Under the pieces are notes generated by a model that ran no database searches, was not told the origin of the DNA, and saw only the letters and a list, made by a program, of their open reading frames with translations. From assembly GCF_963676685.1 (NCBI RefSeq), contig NC_092353.1, forward strand, positions 7,902,207-7,966,206: a stretch of DNA of 64,000 nt, written 5' to 3'. This stretch comes from Mytilus edulis (taxonomy: Eukaryota > Mollusca > Bivalvia > Mytilida > Mytilidae). How positions within the stretch are numbered: the stretch's first letter is position 1; the number at the start of each line of letters is the position of its first letter. The translations under genes and the position numbers were made by a program. Positions 55,132-64,000 of the stretch are shown one piece after another.

Positions 55132-57108
55132 TTATGAATGGCTGTTTACATCTGGCCATGGCATAATAACATTTTTGTTAACACTAGGTGGTTTTATAAT
55201 AGCCTTTTCTGAGTTACCAGGATCTTCAATATCAGCTATAAAAGTGTCAGAAAGGTCCATGTAATCAAACTGGTCTTCTTGCAAATTCTCATCTTGTTGT
55301 TTTCTAGCCATCGCCCTAGTAACAACACAAGCTGGATACAATTCAGCATCATCTTCAGGTGATTTAACATCCACCACCGGTTCACTGGTAACAACTGGTT
55401 CAGCAACCACTTTGTTCCTAGCTAGATCATTTCCTAGCAATAAGGTAACACCCTCTACAGGGAGATTAGGACGAACACCTACAATAACTGGTCCAGTTAT
55501 CAAATCTGACTTCAGATAAATACGATGGAGAGGAACATCTATACAACCTAACTCTACACCTTGTAACAAAACGGAGGCACCAACAGAAGTCTTCTCGGAC
55601 AAAGGCAACACACCTTCTAACAATAAAGACTGAGAAGCTCCAGTGTCCCGTAAAATTTTAATAGGCTGAAGAGTGGTATCATCAACAATAGCAACAAACC
55701 CATCAGACATAAAGGGTTTATATTCCTCCATATAATCACAAAAACTGGACTTAAAAGCCTGACTCGCAGGACATTCCAATGTACTGGTAATATAAGGTGT
55801 CGTACAAGCACTGGTCTTCGGCTTATTATCTCGTTCATTCTTCTTCTGGAGTCTAAAACAATCAGCCATCAGGTGACCAATCTTCTTACAATAAGCACAA
55901 GTCAGTGACTTCTTCTCAAAAGTATCAAATTTTGGACTAGACATATTATAACTGGACTGACTCTTATTCTGTGGAACAGGCTTACTATCAGTACGCTCAG
56001 TGCTTTGATTTTTGTAATTTCCACTGGAAGTATTAACATTTTGACTCTTGAAACTTCTTTTATGTGAAAGAGTATAATTATCTGAAATTACAGCCGCATC
56101 ATGTATTGACTCAACAGTTTTGTCGTCTAAATGTGTTTTTAATTCTGAATGAACACATTGTTTAAACTCTTCTAATAACATCAATTGTCTTAGTTGATCA
56201 AAATTGTTTTTTGTTTTCTTTGAAGTAAGCCATTTATCAAATAGATCTTCTTTTTCCCGAGCAAATTCCACATAGGTTTGCGAATCAAACTTTTTATAAG
56301 ATCTAAATTTCTGTCTATATGCTTCTGGTACTAGCTCATAGGCTTTCAAAATTTCCTGTTTCACAGTGTCATAATCAGAACTTTTTTCTGATGGAAGTGC
56401 GGAGTATATTTCAGCTGCCTTACCCTCAAAAACACTTTGCAGCATCGTAGTCCAATACGGCATTGGCCATTTCAAATTATTAGCAATTTTCTCAAACTGT
56501 GGAAAATATTTATCAACTGTTTTTTCACAAAATTTCGGAACCAAACGTATATTTTTTGCTGCATCAAAATAATCTGATTTCGACTGGACTTTAGTGTTGC
56601 TTTCTTCTTTGACCATTTCAATTTTCAGTTTTTCCATCTCTAGCCTTTCTCTCATTTCAAGTTCTTTTAATTTTAATTCATCTTCTTTTATTTTCTCCCT
56701 CTCCTTCATTTCCAGTTCTTTTAATTTAAATTCATCTTCTTTTTCTTTTCTCTCTATTTCCAACCTTTCCTTCATTTCCAGTTCTGCTTGTTTTAATTTA
56801 AATTCATCTTCTTTTCTTTTCTCCATCTCCTTCATTTCCAATTCTTTTAGTTTGTGTTCATGTTCTAATTCAAGCTGTTTTAATTTAAAGGCGTCAATAT
56901 TTTCGACCTTAAGTTCAAGAGCCTCTTCACCTAAAATTTCTGCGTCAACTAATTTGTCTATAACCAAATTTTTTATAATTTGTTTTCTCATAGATACTTT
57001 AAAAACTAATTTCAGTTCTTTAGCAAGCAACACTAATTCCTCTTTCTTTAAATTATCAAAACTCTCCAGGTCTGGCGTTTTCAAAAATTTACCAGCATCA
57101 AATGCCAT
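55132..57108 (-). CDS. gag: Gag-protease polyprotein (658 aa)
   Basis: Starts ATG 68 nt after the primer binding site. Residues 70-170 are a Lys/Glu-rich coiled coil made of near-repeats of KLKELEMKERE-type units. Residues 180-350 hold the capsid part; about 262-345 (EAYRQKFRSYKKF, LMLLEEFKQCV, SIHDAAVISDNY) resembles the vertebrate SCAN domain, which is thought to derive from Gmr1-like Gag. A CCHC zinc knuckle (CAYCKKIGHLMADC) lies at 404-417. The aspartic protease follows, with DTGAS at 488-492 and LLGNDLA near 557-563. The frame ends in TAA at 55134-55132 and the pol frame continues directly. Structural protein of the retrotransposon particle. Confidence 0.9.
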   Translation of the reverse strand: MAFDAGKFLKTPDLESFDNLKKEELVLLAKELKLVFKVSMRKQIIKNLVIDKLVDAEILGEEALELKVENIDAFKLKQLELEHEHKLKELEMKEMEKRKEDEFKLKQAELEMKERLEIERKEKEDEFKLKELEMKEREKIKEDELKLKELEMRERLEMEKLKIEMVKEESNTKVQSKSDYFDAAKNIRLVPKFCEKTVDKYFPQFEKIANNLKWPMPYWTTMLQSVFEGKAAEIYSALPSEKSSDYDTVKQEILKAYELVPEAYRQKFRSYKKFDSQTYVEFAREKEDLFDKWLTSKKTKNNFDQLRQLMLLEEFKQCVHSELKTHLDDKTVESIHDAAVISDNYTLSHKRSFKSQNVNTSSGNYKNQSTERTDSKPVPQNKSQSSYNMSSPKFDTFEKKSLTCAYCKKIGHLMADCFRLQKKNERDNKPKTSACTTPYITSTLECPASQAFKSSFCDYMEEYKPFMSDGFVAIVDDTTLQPIKILRDTGASQSLLLEGVLPLSEKTSVGASVLLQGVELGCIDVPLHRIYLKSDLITGPVIVGVRPNLPVEGVTLLLGNDLARNKVVAEPVVTSEPVVDVKSPEDDAELYPACVVTRAMARKQQDENLQEDQFDYMDLSDTFIADIEDPGNSEKAIIKPPSVNKNVIMPWPDVNSHS

Positions 57109-57175
57109 TTTGTAGAATTTTGTTGGCTAGTTATAATACAAATACTAAACAAATTTTGAATAAAATATTTTTAAG

Positions 57176-57193
57176 ATCCCGGACGAGCCCCCA
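57176..57193 (-). other. Primer binding site, tRNA-Pro type
   Basis: TGGGGGCTCGTCCGGGAT on the minus strand, five bases inside the 5' LTR. This 18-mer is the classical proline tRNA primer site known from murine gammaretroviruses. Confidence 0.8.
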
Positions 57194-57198
57194 ATTTG

Positions 57199-57803
57199 TG
57201 TTACGGCCAGAAATCGCCTTTAAATTGTAGCCAACAAAAGACACAAATCAATAGTAAAATTTAACAATATTTAATATACAAAAGTTTACAAAAGGTATTA
57301 CACAAATATTACTGTTAACTTAACTGTCAAAATATGAGTCCAATCTGTTATCTTTATCTGTATCCGGAAATCTTTCGGAATCCAATTTGAATATTACGTT
57401 CACTACTAATGTCACAATCCAGTATGATGTTGTTTGTAGAATAAAAGTGTCAATCCAAATGCTGTGAATACTAATGTCTATCAATGTCTATGTCCAAGTT
57501 TAATTATGAGAGTTTTAACTTTAGTGTCTGTATATATAGTGTTGTCATGGAAAATTCTAGAACACTCTATAATGGAACATTGTGGAAAATCCTGGAAAGT
57601 TACAATGGAAGTTTCTGGAATAACGTAGAAGTTTAAATTACGCATCTTTTATAAGGATCATTCTAGAAAGTTCCAATCATTCTGTGATTGTTCCAGTGAT
57701 TCCTATACTGCACAGTTATAAGATTATTTGGTAAACAACTATCAGGCCATACAACACAAATTAGGCCAACATAAATAAACATAATAATTACAATATCATA
57801 ACA
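57199..57803 (-). repeat. 5' LTR of the Gmr1-type element
   Basis: 605 bp, same ends as the left copy. Candidate TATA tract at 57531-57538 on the minus strand, about 270 bp into the LTR, which would give U3 of that size. Confidence 0.93.
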
Positions 57804-58080
57804 CTGTGTACAGGTTTTGTTAGCTTTTGAGGTGACCATTCTTTTGCTTTGTAAAGAAAATAACCTTAAGAATCTAGTTGTGAAATACCTGAACGTTTAA
57901 AATTCCTGCTTGTTGTTTCGAATTTACGAATGTCCTTGTATACCGATGATAAAATTTAGTAAATTTTATGACCAGTTTGTGATTTCAAAAACCCTGGTGT
58001 GATAATTTGTCAGTAATACATAAGTTTCTTTTGTTAAAACCAAATACTTTGTTACATACACGAGCGAAATGAACAACTTG
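57804..58080 (+). repeat. R1 dispersed repeat, right part
   Basis: Begins with the second CTGT and continues gtacaggttttgttag, aligned with 18200-18300. Beyond about 57900 similarity fades. Confidence 0.65.
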
Positions 58081-58087
58081 AGATATA

Positions 58088-59575
58088 TACTAGGCAAAAA
58101 AAAAAGAAACGTTACATGCTTATAAGATCATTTAAATTTTTTATAACAAAAAATTGACAACAAAAGTTTAATGGAATAGTTAGCTAACATAATTTTGAAG
58201 AGAACAATAACAAGTTTTTTTTTATTGAAAACTATATTGCACATTTTCTGACAATTTTAACAGGACGCGTACAGAATTCGGGTTAACATGTCAATACCTT
58301 GTATGACCACCTTTTGCATTTATGACCGCCTGACACCTCCGTCGCATGGAATCAATAAGACGTCGAATAAAATCTTGAGGGATGTTGTTCCATTTCCTGA
58401 AAAGTGCGGTTCGGAGCTGGGCTAACGTTTCCGGTGGATTTTGGCTATTTCTGATACGTCGTCCAAGTTCGTCCCAAAGATGTTCAATTGGGGATAAATC
58501 TGGAAACATTGCTGGCCAAGGCAACCCACGAATATGGTTATTCTCCAAAAAGGTCATCGAAATGTGTGCCACGTGACAACGGGCGTTGTCTTGCTGAAAA
58601 ACGTGGTTAAAACGATGTTTTCGGAAAAACGGGAGAACAACTGGAGCCAAAATTTCGTCCCTATACCATGTTGCATTTAGGTTACCAACGATGATTTTGA
58701 GCTCGGTGCGTTCCTGTTAGGTAATGCCGCCCCATACCATGATTCCGCAACCACCAAACCGATCTGTTTCCTGCACGCATGCATCAGAAAATCGTTGATT
58801 GCGTCTCCGGTAGACCCTGGCTCTGCCGTCGTTTAATTTCAAGTTGAATTTAGATTCATCGGTAAAAAGAATCTGTCTCCATGTTTGCATATTCCATCGA
58901 ATCCGTACCCGTGTCCATTGAAGTCGCGCCATCGTGTGACGCTGCGTAAGGAAAGGTCCCTTCAATGGACGACGAGCTCCTAGAGCTCCGTGGGTTTGTC
59001 GTGCAGTTTGTGACGCGTTTACAAATCGATTCCGGAGCTGAATGATGCGGATGTGTCTGTCTTGACGTAACGTCGTTTCACGTGGTCTGCCACTACGGGG
59101 GGCGATCATTTGTTGTGCCAGTATCTCTAAGACGAGTCTTAAGCCTTGCAATAGTCATTCTAGAGAAATTAAAATAATTTGCAACCTGCCCTTGAGTCAT
59201 TCCTGATGCCAACACCCCAATAGCTCGTTCTCTCTCATTTTGGCATAGACGGGGCATTGTTTTACGTGTAACTTTTTTAATTTTTTGATGCGACCGTTTG
59301 TTAACAATCGTGTTCGACACAATAAATGACAAAAAGAACAACTCGATTCCAACTCTATACAGGTAAATTTTTTGAAAAAATGGTTATTTGTTTGAAATCT
59401 GAAAATGACGTCACGTCATTTCCGATATTTTTATAAATGAGTAAATTTGATAGATAAATTATTTAGGTTACTAGTTTTAATCATGAAAATATTTGAAATT
59501 AATATATGTGATATTTTCAAATTAAAAACTAATGTAACGTTGTTTTTTGTTTGTTTTTTTTTTTTTTGCCAAGTA
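58088..59575 (-). mobile_element. Tc1-like transposon
   Basis: TA-flanked element with inverted ends tactaggcaaaaaaaaaa and ttttttttttgccaagta. The inner parts also match (aacgttacat and its mirror atgtaacgtt). It carries one transposase gene in minus orientation with two lesions. Length near 1.5 kb, as usual for Tc1 elements. Confidence 0.85.
58291..59257 (-). pseudogene. Tc1-like transposase, two lesions
   Basis: Cut-and-paste transposase of the IS630-Tc1-mariner superfamily, about 321 codons from MPRLCQNERERA. The N-terminal paired-like helix-turn-helix includes GMTQGQVANYFNFSRMTIAR and is followed by an SGRPRETT hinge. The catalytic triad is complete: D in FTDESKFN, D in FQQDNARCH and E in SPIEHLWDE, with 34 residues between the second D and E, as in Tc1. 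Lesion 1: an extra base in a six-C run (plus 59097-59102) shifts the frame. Lesion 2: TAA at 58719-58717 after GGIT, with the frame open again behind it. It is therefore dead but young. Confidence 0.88.
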
Positions 59576-62189
59576 TATAAACATCTATAGATAGATAATT
59601 TTATCATACATTTTCTTATCGAGCTTGGCATTAAAACGTGGAAATAAAGACCTAGGAAGGGCAGTGCTCATTTTTATTATTAGCTTTATTTCAAGTGAGA
59701 ACAGCAGAATAAATCGCGTTAGTGTACATCCTGAAGTCATCATTTATGAGAGCCTATATATCATCCAAATATGTCTTATTAAGTTTGTGTATCAGATGTT
59801 GTTCATGTGTTGTTTCGATGGGAATTGTTTTGCTGATTTTAGTCATATATTCTAACTCATGACTTAAGATGAATTTGGCTATTTATTTTAGGTATTTTTG
59901 ACATATAGCTCTTCAACGATTTTCGGTACTTATCTATCTTTGGATTTCAAATGTTTGGCCTTAAGCGTTCCTGGTGAAGGTTAATCCAGAAAAGCGCTTC
60001 GGACGCAAGAAATTATTAAACGTGTTGTTTTTAATTTTTTTCATAACAATACAGAAACAGGTCCGCAATAAGTGATGCACATTTAGTCCCAAATAAAATT
60101 CCGATACGTTGACGATATACGGAATCTCAGAGCAGTTAAAGAATTTTTTTTCTTGATAAGAATATGATGCAAAATATTATATCGGGGAGTAAAATCAGAA
60201 CTTTGAACAGATTCAAAGTACAGATTCAACCCGTTAAATGAGTTTGTAATAATGATATGCTATATTGCTTCAAATTAAAAATGTGACAGATCATTCATCT
60301 AAGAAATTGACCTTACATGAATTTGGCGCCGGTAATGACATGTTTACGGCTAACTTATCTTAAAATGTCCGTTTATTAATTTAAAGCTAAGCCATTAAAA
60401 CATACTTAGATTCCAACTCCCGCAGGCAACTTAACCTAGGTTGATTTAACGATTATGTTATGCACCTTTCTATCATATAGCTCTTCAGACGATTTAGTAC
60501 TTATATTAGGATTTCAAATATACGCTTTAAGCGTTCCCTGTCAAGGTAGATCTAAAAATCCTGTCAGACGCATTAAAACATAATTTTGGAGAACACAAAA
60601 ACGTTATTGTGGTACTGAAATACGTTTGTTATCCCTAGTTATCGGCAAAAAATCTCCTGCCGAAACCGGGCGTCGGTTTTTACGCTGTATGATTTATAAA
60701 TTCTCATTCATTTCCGGTCAGAATTCAATACGTCGTGTAGAGAGAGTTGCACGCTGTTCATGATAAGAACTCTGCAAAATCTATTCATGTCAGTAAGAAG
60801 CCTGTTACAAGTAGAATTTTCCCTTTTTAATACACCATGATTTTCTATCATCACGATAATTTAATGCTCCGTTTTTATTTTCGAATCCCTTCTCTGACTG
60901 GTGTTGGTTTTTCATACATTTTGATCTAGATTGACAATGTAAAGGTCATCGTTTTGTTTTCATTTTTTACAGCACTGGGTCGATACGTCTTCTCTTGACA
61001 AATAAAGTGAGTAAGTAAGTAAGTAAGTAAGTAAATTATAGATCCAATATACATCATCATATACAATATAAAAATCTATAAAACCATAGTAGATCCCTGC
61101 TTTTAAGACATATGAGACACTTTCATCCTTTTCAAACTTAAAAATATAGTAGAACACACACGCGAAATCCCGGGCTTAAAAACATGAAACCCGAGATGCA
61201 GAATTTAAAGAAATTCATATCCCGAAATCCCGTAAGGATCAATCCCCAAATCCCGAGCTTTAAAACAATCGATCCTGACGTCCCGAAAAAGGTCCTGCCT
61301 CCCTCTAATCTCTACCCTACTTTCATTTTTGCCAAATCACTACTTTCACTTTCAACAATAAATTTACGGTATGCCCCATCTATGGGTATTATGTTTTCTA
61401 GTCTGCGCATCCTTGCGTTCGTTCGTCGTTCGTCCATCCGTCTGTCCCGCTTCAGATGAAAGTTTTTGGTCGAGGTAGTTTTTGATGAAGTTGAAGTCCA
61501 ATCAACTCGAAACTCAGAAAATACAGTGCCGATGTGGCATCCGTGTACTACGGACACATTCTTGTTTCCACATATTTTACTTATTACAATTATATACAAC
61601 TGGTAAGACCCCTTTTAAATAGTAAACATTTCAAAGAAAGCAGTAGACAGCATACAGAGAGTCTCTAAATTTTAAAGTATTATAATCGTTGTTTACGTGT
61701 AGATAAACGCGAAAAATAATTGTCCTGTCTAAGGAGATATAATAGTTGTGGTTCTTGAGATCTTAACACCATGTAATGAAGAACGCTCTGATTGGTTTAA
61801 CTATTTTTTCATTTTTGTTATCTATCATACGATTGGTTGTACTTGTGGATGTTTCAAACCGGAAGTCTTATCTATGACTAATAGTCAGTCTGATGTCGGA
61901 ATCAATATCTTGACTCCCTTTTTGTCGTTTTTCTCCAAATATATCTCAATCTGAACAATATAAGAATGGATGACAAATGCGACTATGCATGTTACCAATA
62001 GAACACAAAGGCGTGATGATTAATTTATCGTGGAAGGAAGAGAAAAAAAGAAAGTGTAAAAGAAATATTATAAAATTATTATTAAATAATAAGACTTTTC
62101 ATTGTACTAAAAATTCTGAAAACGCCTTTAAGTTCATTTATACAATGATTAATGATTAGAAATTTAGAAGTTAATCTTCCTACGTTTAA
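59576..62189. other. Gene-poor repeat region
   Basis: Two copies of a block with gctcttcaacgattttcggtac-type sequence and aagcgttcctggtgaagg (59900-60030 and 60470-60590; a relative at 29520-29600). The fragment at 60690-60830 repeats 1735-1850. At 61160-61300 there are several atcccgagctt/gaaatcccg-like motifs in a row. Short frames (59625, 61184, 61312, 61748, 61977) lack domains. No gene supported. Confidence 0.5.
61005..61035 (+). repeat. GTAA tetranucleotide microsatellite after AATAAAG
   Basis: Six GTAA units directly follow gacaaataaagtga; this looks like the 3' tail of an old non-LTR insertion whose body precedes it. Confidence 0.6.
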
Positions 62190-64000
62190 ATATAAGATGC
62201 AATGTCTTGGCTTATAAAACTTGAGCATGATCACAGTTCATAATAAAATCAAATTTTTCATCAGAGTTAAAAGCACTAAAAGTGTTATTCAGAACATTAA
62301 TATAATTAAAAAGTTATTCTCTAATATCTGAATAAAAATTACAGTCTATTAAAAGATTTTGTTCTGTCTCTATAAGATTGTCATTGCAGAAAAGACAAAG
62401 TCTATCACATAATGGAGTGGTCGGCTTGGTGTAACGTCCGGTCTCAACCGCAAGCGGTAGCGATCCATATCGAAAGTTTGATAAAATGCGTCGATGGTCA
62501 CGAAAGTTGATTGTTTTAACAAATAAACTAGTTTTGCAATTGTTTTTAAACCTTCTGAATGTTCTAATCTTGTTTCCATTTACAGAATTGTTATCGTCAA
62601 AAACATCAATTAACTATTTCTCCTGATCTATAGCTGTTAATTTGTCTTGAGCCGTTCGTAGCTTTTGTTTGGTTGTTATGTTGAGATTGATTAAGAAGTT
62701 CAATTCAGATTTTTTTCAGTAAAGCTTGATCGTATTTTTGTCTTACTAGTTTCATGGACAGTCTGAACTATTCTATCATCCTCTAAATTAGAAAGTTGGA
62801 AAAATAATCTCATAACTTCAATGTTTTGTTTTGTTTGAACTGTTGTCCATCCCAAATCTCCAGAAACGGCTAGATTGGTGGCGTTTTTAAAGGCCCCTAA
62901 AAAGAATCGACATGCCCTATTTTGCACAGTTTCTAGTTGCTTATTTTCCGATATACCCCAGATACTTGATCCATACAACAATGCATGTTGAACAAGGTTT
63001 TCATATAATATTTCGTATATATCAGAGTCCATTTCGCCACAGGCTATAAATTTTGTATAAAATGCCGACAAAGCTCGGCTGGCCGATTTTCTTAATTCTC
63101 TAACCGTAAACCTTCAAGCTAGGTGTTCATCTTTCCACATACCAAGATATCTATATTTACTATCGTATTTTACAACGGTATTTCCACAAGTAAAACCAAC
63201 GTTAGATCGAGGTCCACATCTGAAATGCACTACACCAGTTTTGTCAAAATTTATACATAATCTCCATTTCGAACACAATTTATAAATATATTTAACATTT
63301 ACTGAAATGATTCTTCGTCGGGCGCCAATAGAACGATGTCATCTGTATAACAGGGGTCTAAATTAGCGCTGGTCCGGTGATCCGGTCAGTATATTTTGTC
63401 ACCTAGTGGTCCGGCCGGCGGACCAGTAGAAATTATTTGTCGTTTAAATCCCTGTTTGAATCGCAATTTCGTTATTTTTTACAAAACAATTTACCAGCGA
63501 AATCAATTACACGGTACTGGAGGAACTAAGTATTACAATTGATTAAATTCTTATTAATATCGAGGTTGAGAGTCCTTCACAACAACACAAAAAAAAACGC
63601 GAATGATTTAATTATATAGTTGGTTGCAATGTAATGGATTGTATTATGTATATCATGTGAACAATTTGTAGTGACAGACCTAGATAAGAAATGTATTTTT
63701 GTAACGAGATCTTCAAATTTTAAGTTAGATTCTGTACTTGCTAATGAACAATCAGAACAGCACTAAAACAACTACGAGAATAAAGTAGAGGAAACAAAGG
63801 AAGAGAAAATCATGAAAATAACGTAAACATCTCTCATTTATATTAATGTTTGTCAAATGAATTTCATTTGTGCAGGACCAGTAAATTTGGAGCCGGACCA
63901 GTAGATTTTCGGTCCACTGGTCTGGCTGGCCAGTACACGAAAAAGCTTAAATTCGACCCCTGTCTGCGTATAACAATATCGAAATGATACTATCTGCATT
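62190..64000 (-). pseudogene. LINE reverse transcriptase relic, interrupted by a hAT-like insertion
   Basis: Read on the minus strand from the right edge: ISILLYAD (63963-64000), then the insertion, then DDIVLLAPDEESFQ, so the RT catalytic YADD box is split. Further on come FDKTGVVHFRCGP, YDSKYRYLGMWKDEHLA, YENLVQHALLYGSSIWG, then VKTINFRDHRRILSNFRYG, LPLAVETGRY and a CLFC...C zinc-like tail. Lesions: a frameshift near 63298, TGA near 63114, a frame change near 62700 and TAA codons further on. The N-terminal part lies beyond the window. Confidence 0.82.
63351..63962. mobile_element. hAT-like non-autonomous element, 612 bp
   Basis: Ends caggggtctaaatt and aaattcgacccctg are inverted repeats of the CAGGGG type usual in hAT elements. 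Flanks tctgtata (63342-63349) and tctgcgta (63963-63970) match at six of eight positions and fit an aged 8-bp target duplication. The interior is non-coding, with several ggaccagtagatt-like motifs near both ends. Confidence 0.8.

Larger units (their letters stand above)
51632..57803 (-). mobile_element. Gmr1-type Ty3/gypsy LTR retrotransposon, 6.17 kb
   Basis: A complete element on the minus strand: 5' LTR 57803-57199, primer binding site 57193-57176, Gag-protease frame 57108-55132, integrase-RT-RNase H frame 55131-52321, polypurine tract 52247-52237, 3' LTR 52236-51632. Integrase precedes reverse transcriptase, the order typical of copia elements, yet the reverse transcriptase and RNase H are of gypsy type. 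That combination defines the Gmr1 group. LTRs are 605 bp each and differ at one position by my reading, and the target duplication is intact, so the insertion is recent. No envelope frame and no chromodomain were seen. All catalytic residues are present. The one break in coding is an in-frame TAA between protease and integrase. Confidence 0.93.

Noticed and set aside
56594..57115. Plus-strand 173-residue serine/phenylalanine-rich frame
   Set aside because: It is the antisense of the Lys/Glu-rich coiled-coil part of Gag; low complexity keeps it open.
61312..61599. Minus-strand 95-residue frame with basic stretch
   Set aside because: In repeat-rich DNA with no splice sites or recognisable domain; cannot be supported as a gene.

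Overview
This is nuclear DNA of a metazoan: AT-rich, intron-rich, dense in degenerate mobile elements, and without bacterial gene organisation. The dispersed repeat families (short sequence-related blocks met again and again through the window) and the style of the non-LTR elements look like those of marine mussels. My best inference is a bivalve mollusc, probably Mytilus or a close relative; this rests on recollection of such repeats and was not tested.

Layout. All recognised host genes lie on the minus strand. From left to right: the first seven coding exons of a GMC-family FAD oxidoreductase (677-6561, running off the left edge); a dead third copy of a cathepsin L gene (8635-10009); two complete nine-exon cathepsin L-type cysteine protease genes in tandem (12663-23093 and 27781-36646) with identical exon lengths, an intact catalytic triad and a conserved TATA box; and an unrecognised six-exon gene (42155-46740) assembled here from splice sites and reading phase. 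A lone possible terminal exon lies on the plus strand at 40184-40416.

The right third is mobile-element territory: a LINE 3' end (46985-47800), a nearly intact Ty3/gypsy-type LTR retrotransposon (51632-57803), a Tc1-like transposon with two lesions (58088-59575), and a LINE reverse-transcriptase relic (62190-64000) carrying a hAT-like non-autonomous element inside its YADD motif (63351-63962). The LTR element has integrase upstream of reverse transcriptase, the order of the Gmr1 group, with a SCAN-like region in Gag and an in-frame TAA between protease and integrase.

Introns and intergenic DNA hold MITEs, foldback elements, minisatellites and at least four dispersed repeat families, called R1 to R4 here. 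R1: blocks with gaatggaaatggggaatgtg. R2: gtgagtgccaatgagacaac-like. R3: cagacgcgcgtttcgtct-like. R4: gaaagataccagagggacag-like. Comparing the two cathepsin genes gives natural empty sites for several insertions. No tRNA, rRNA, CRISPR or viral gene set was seen.
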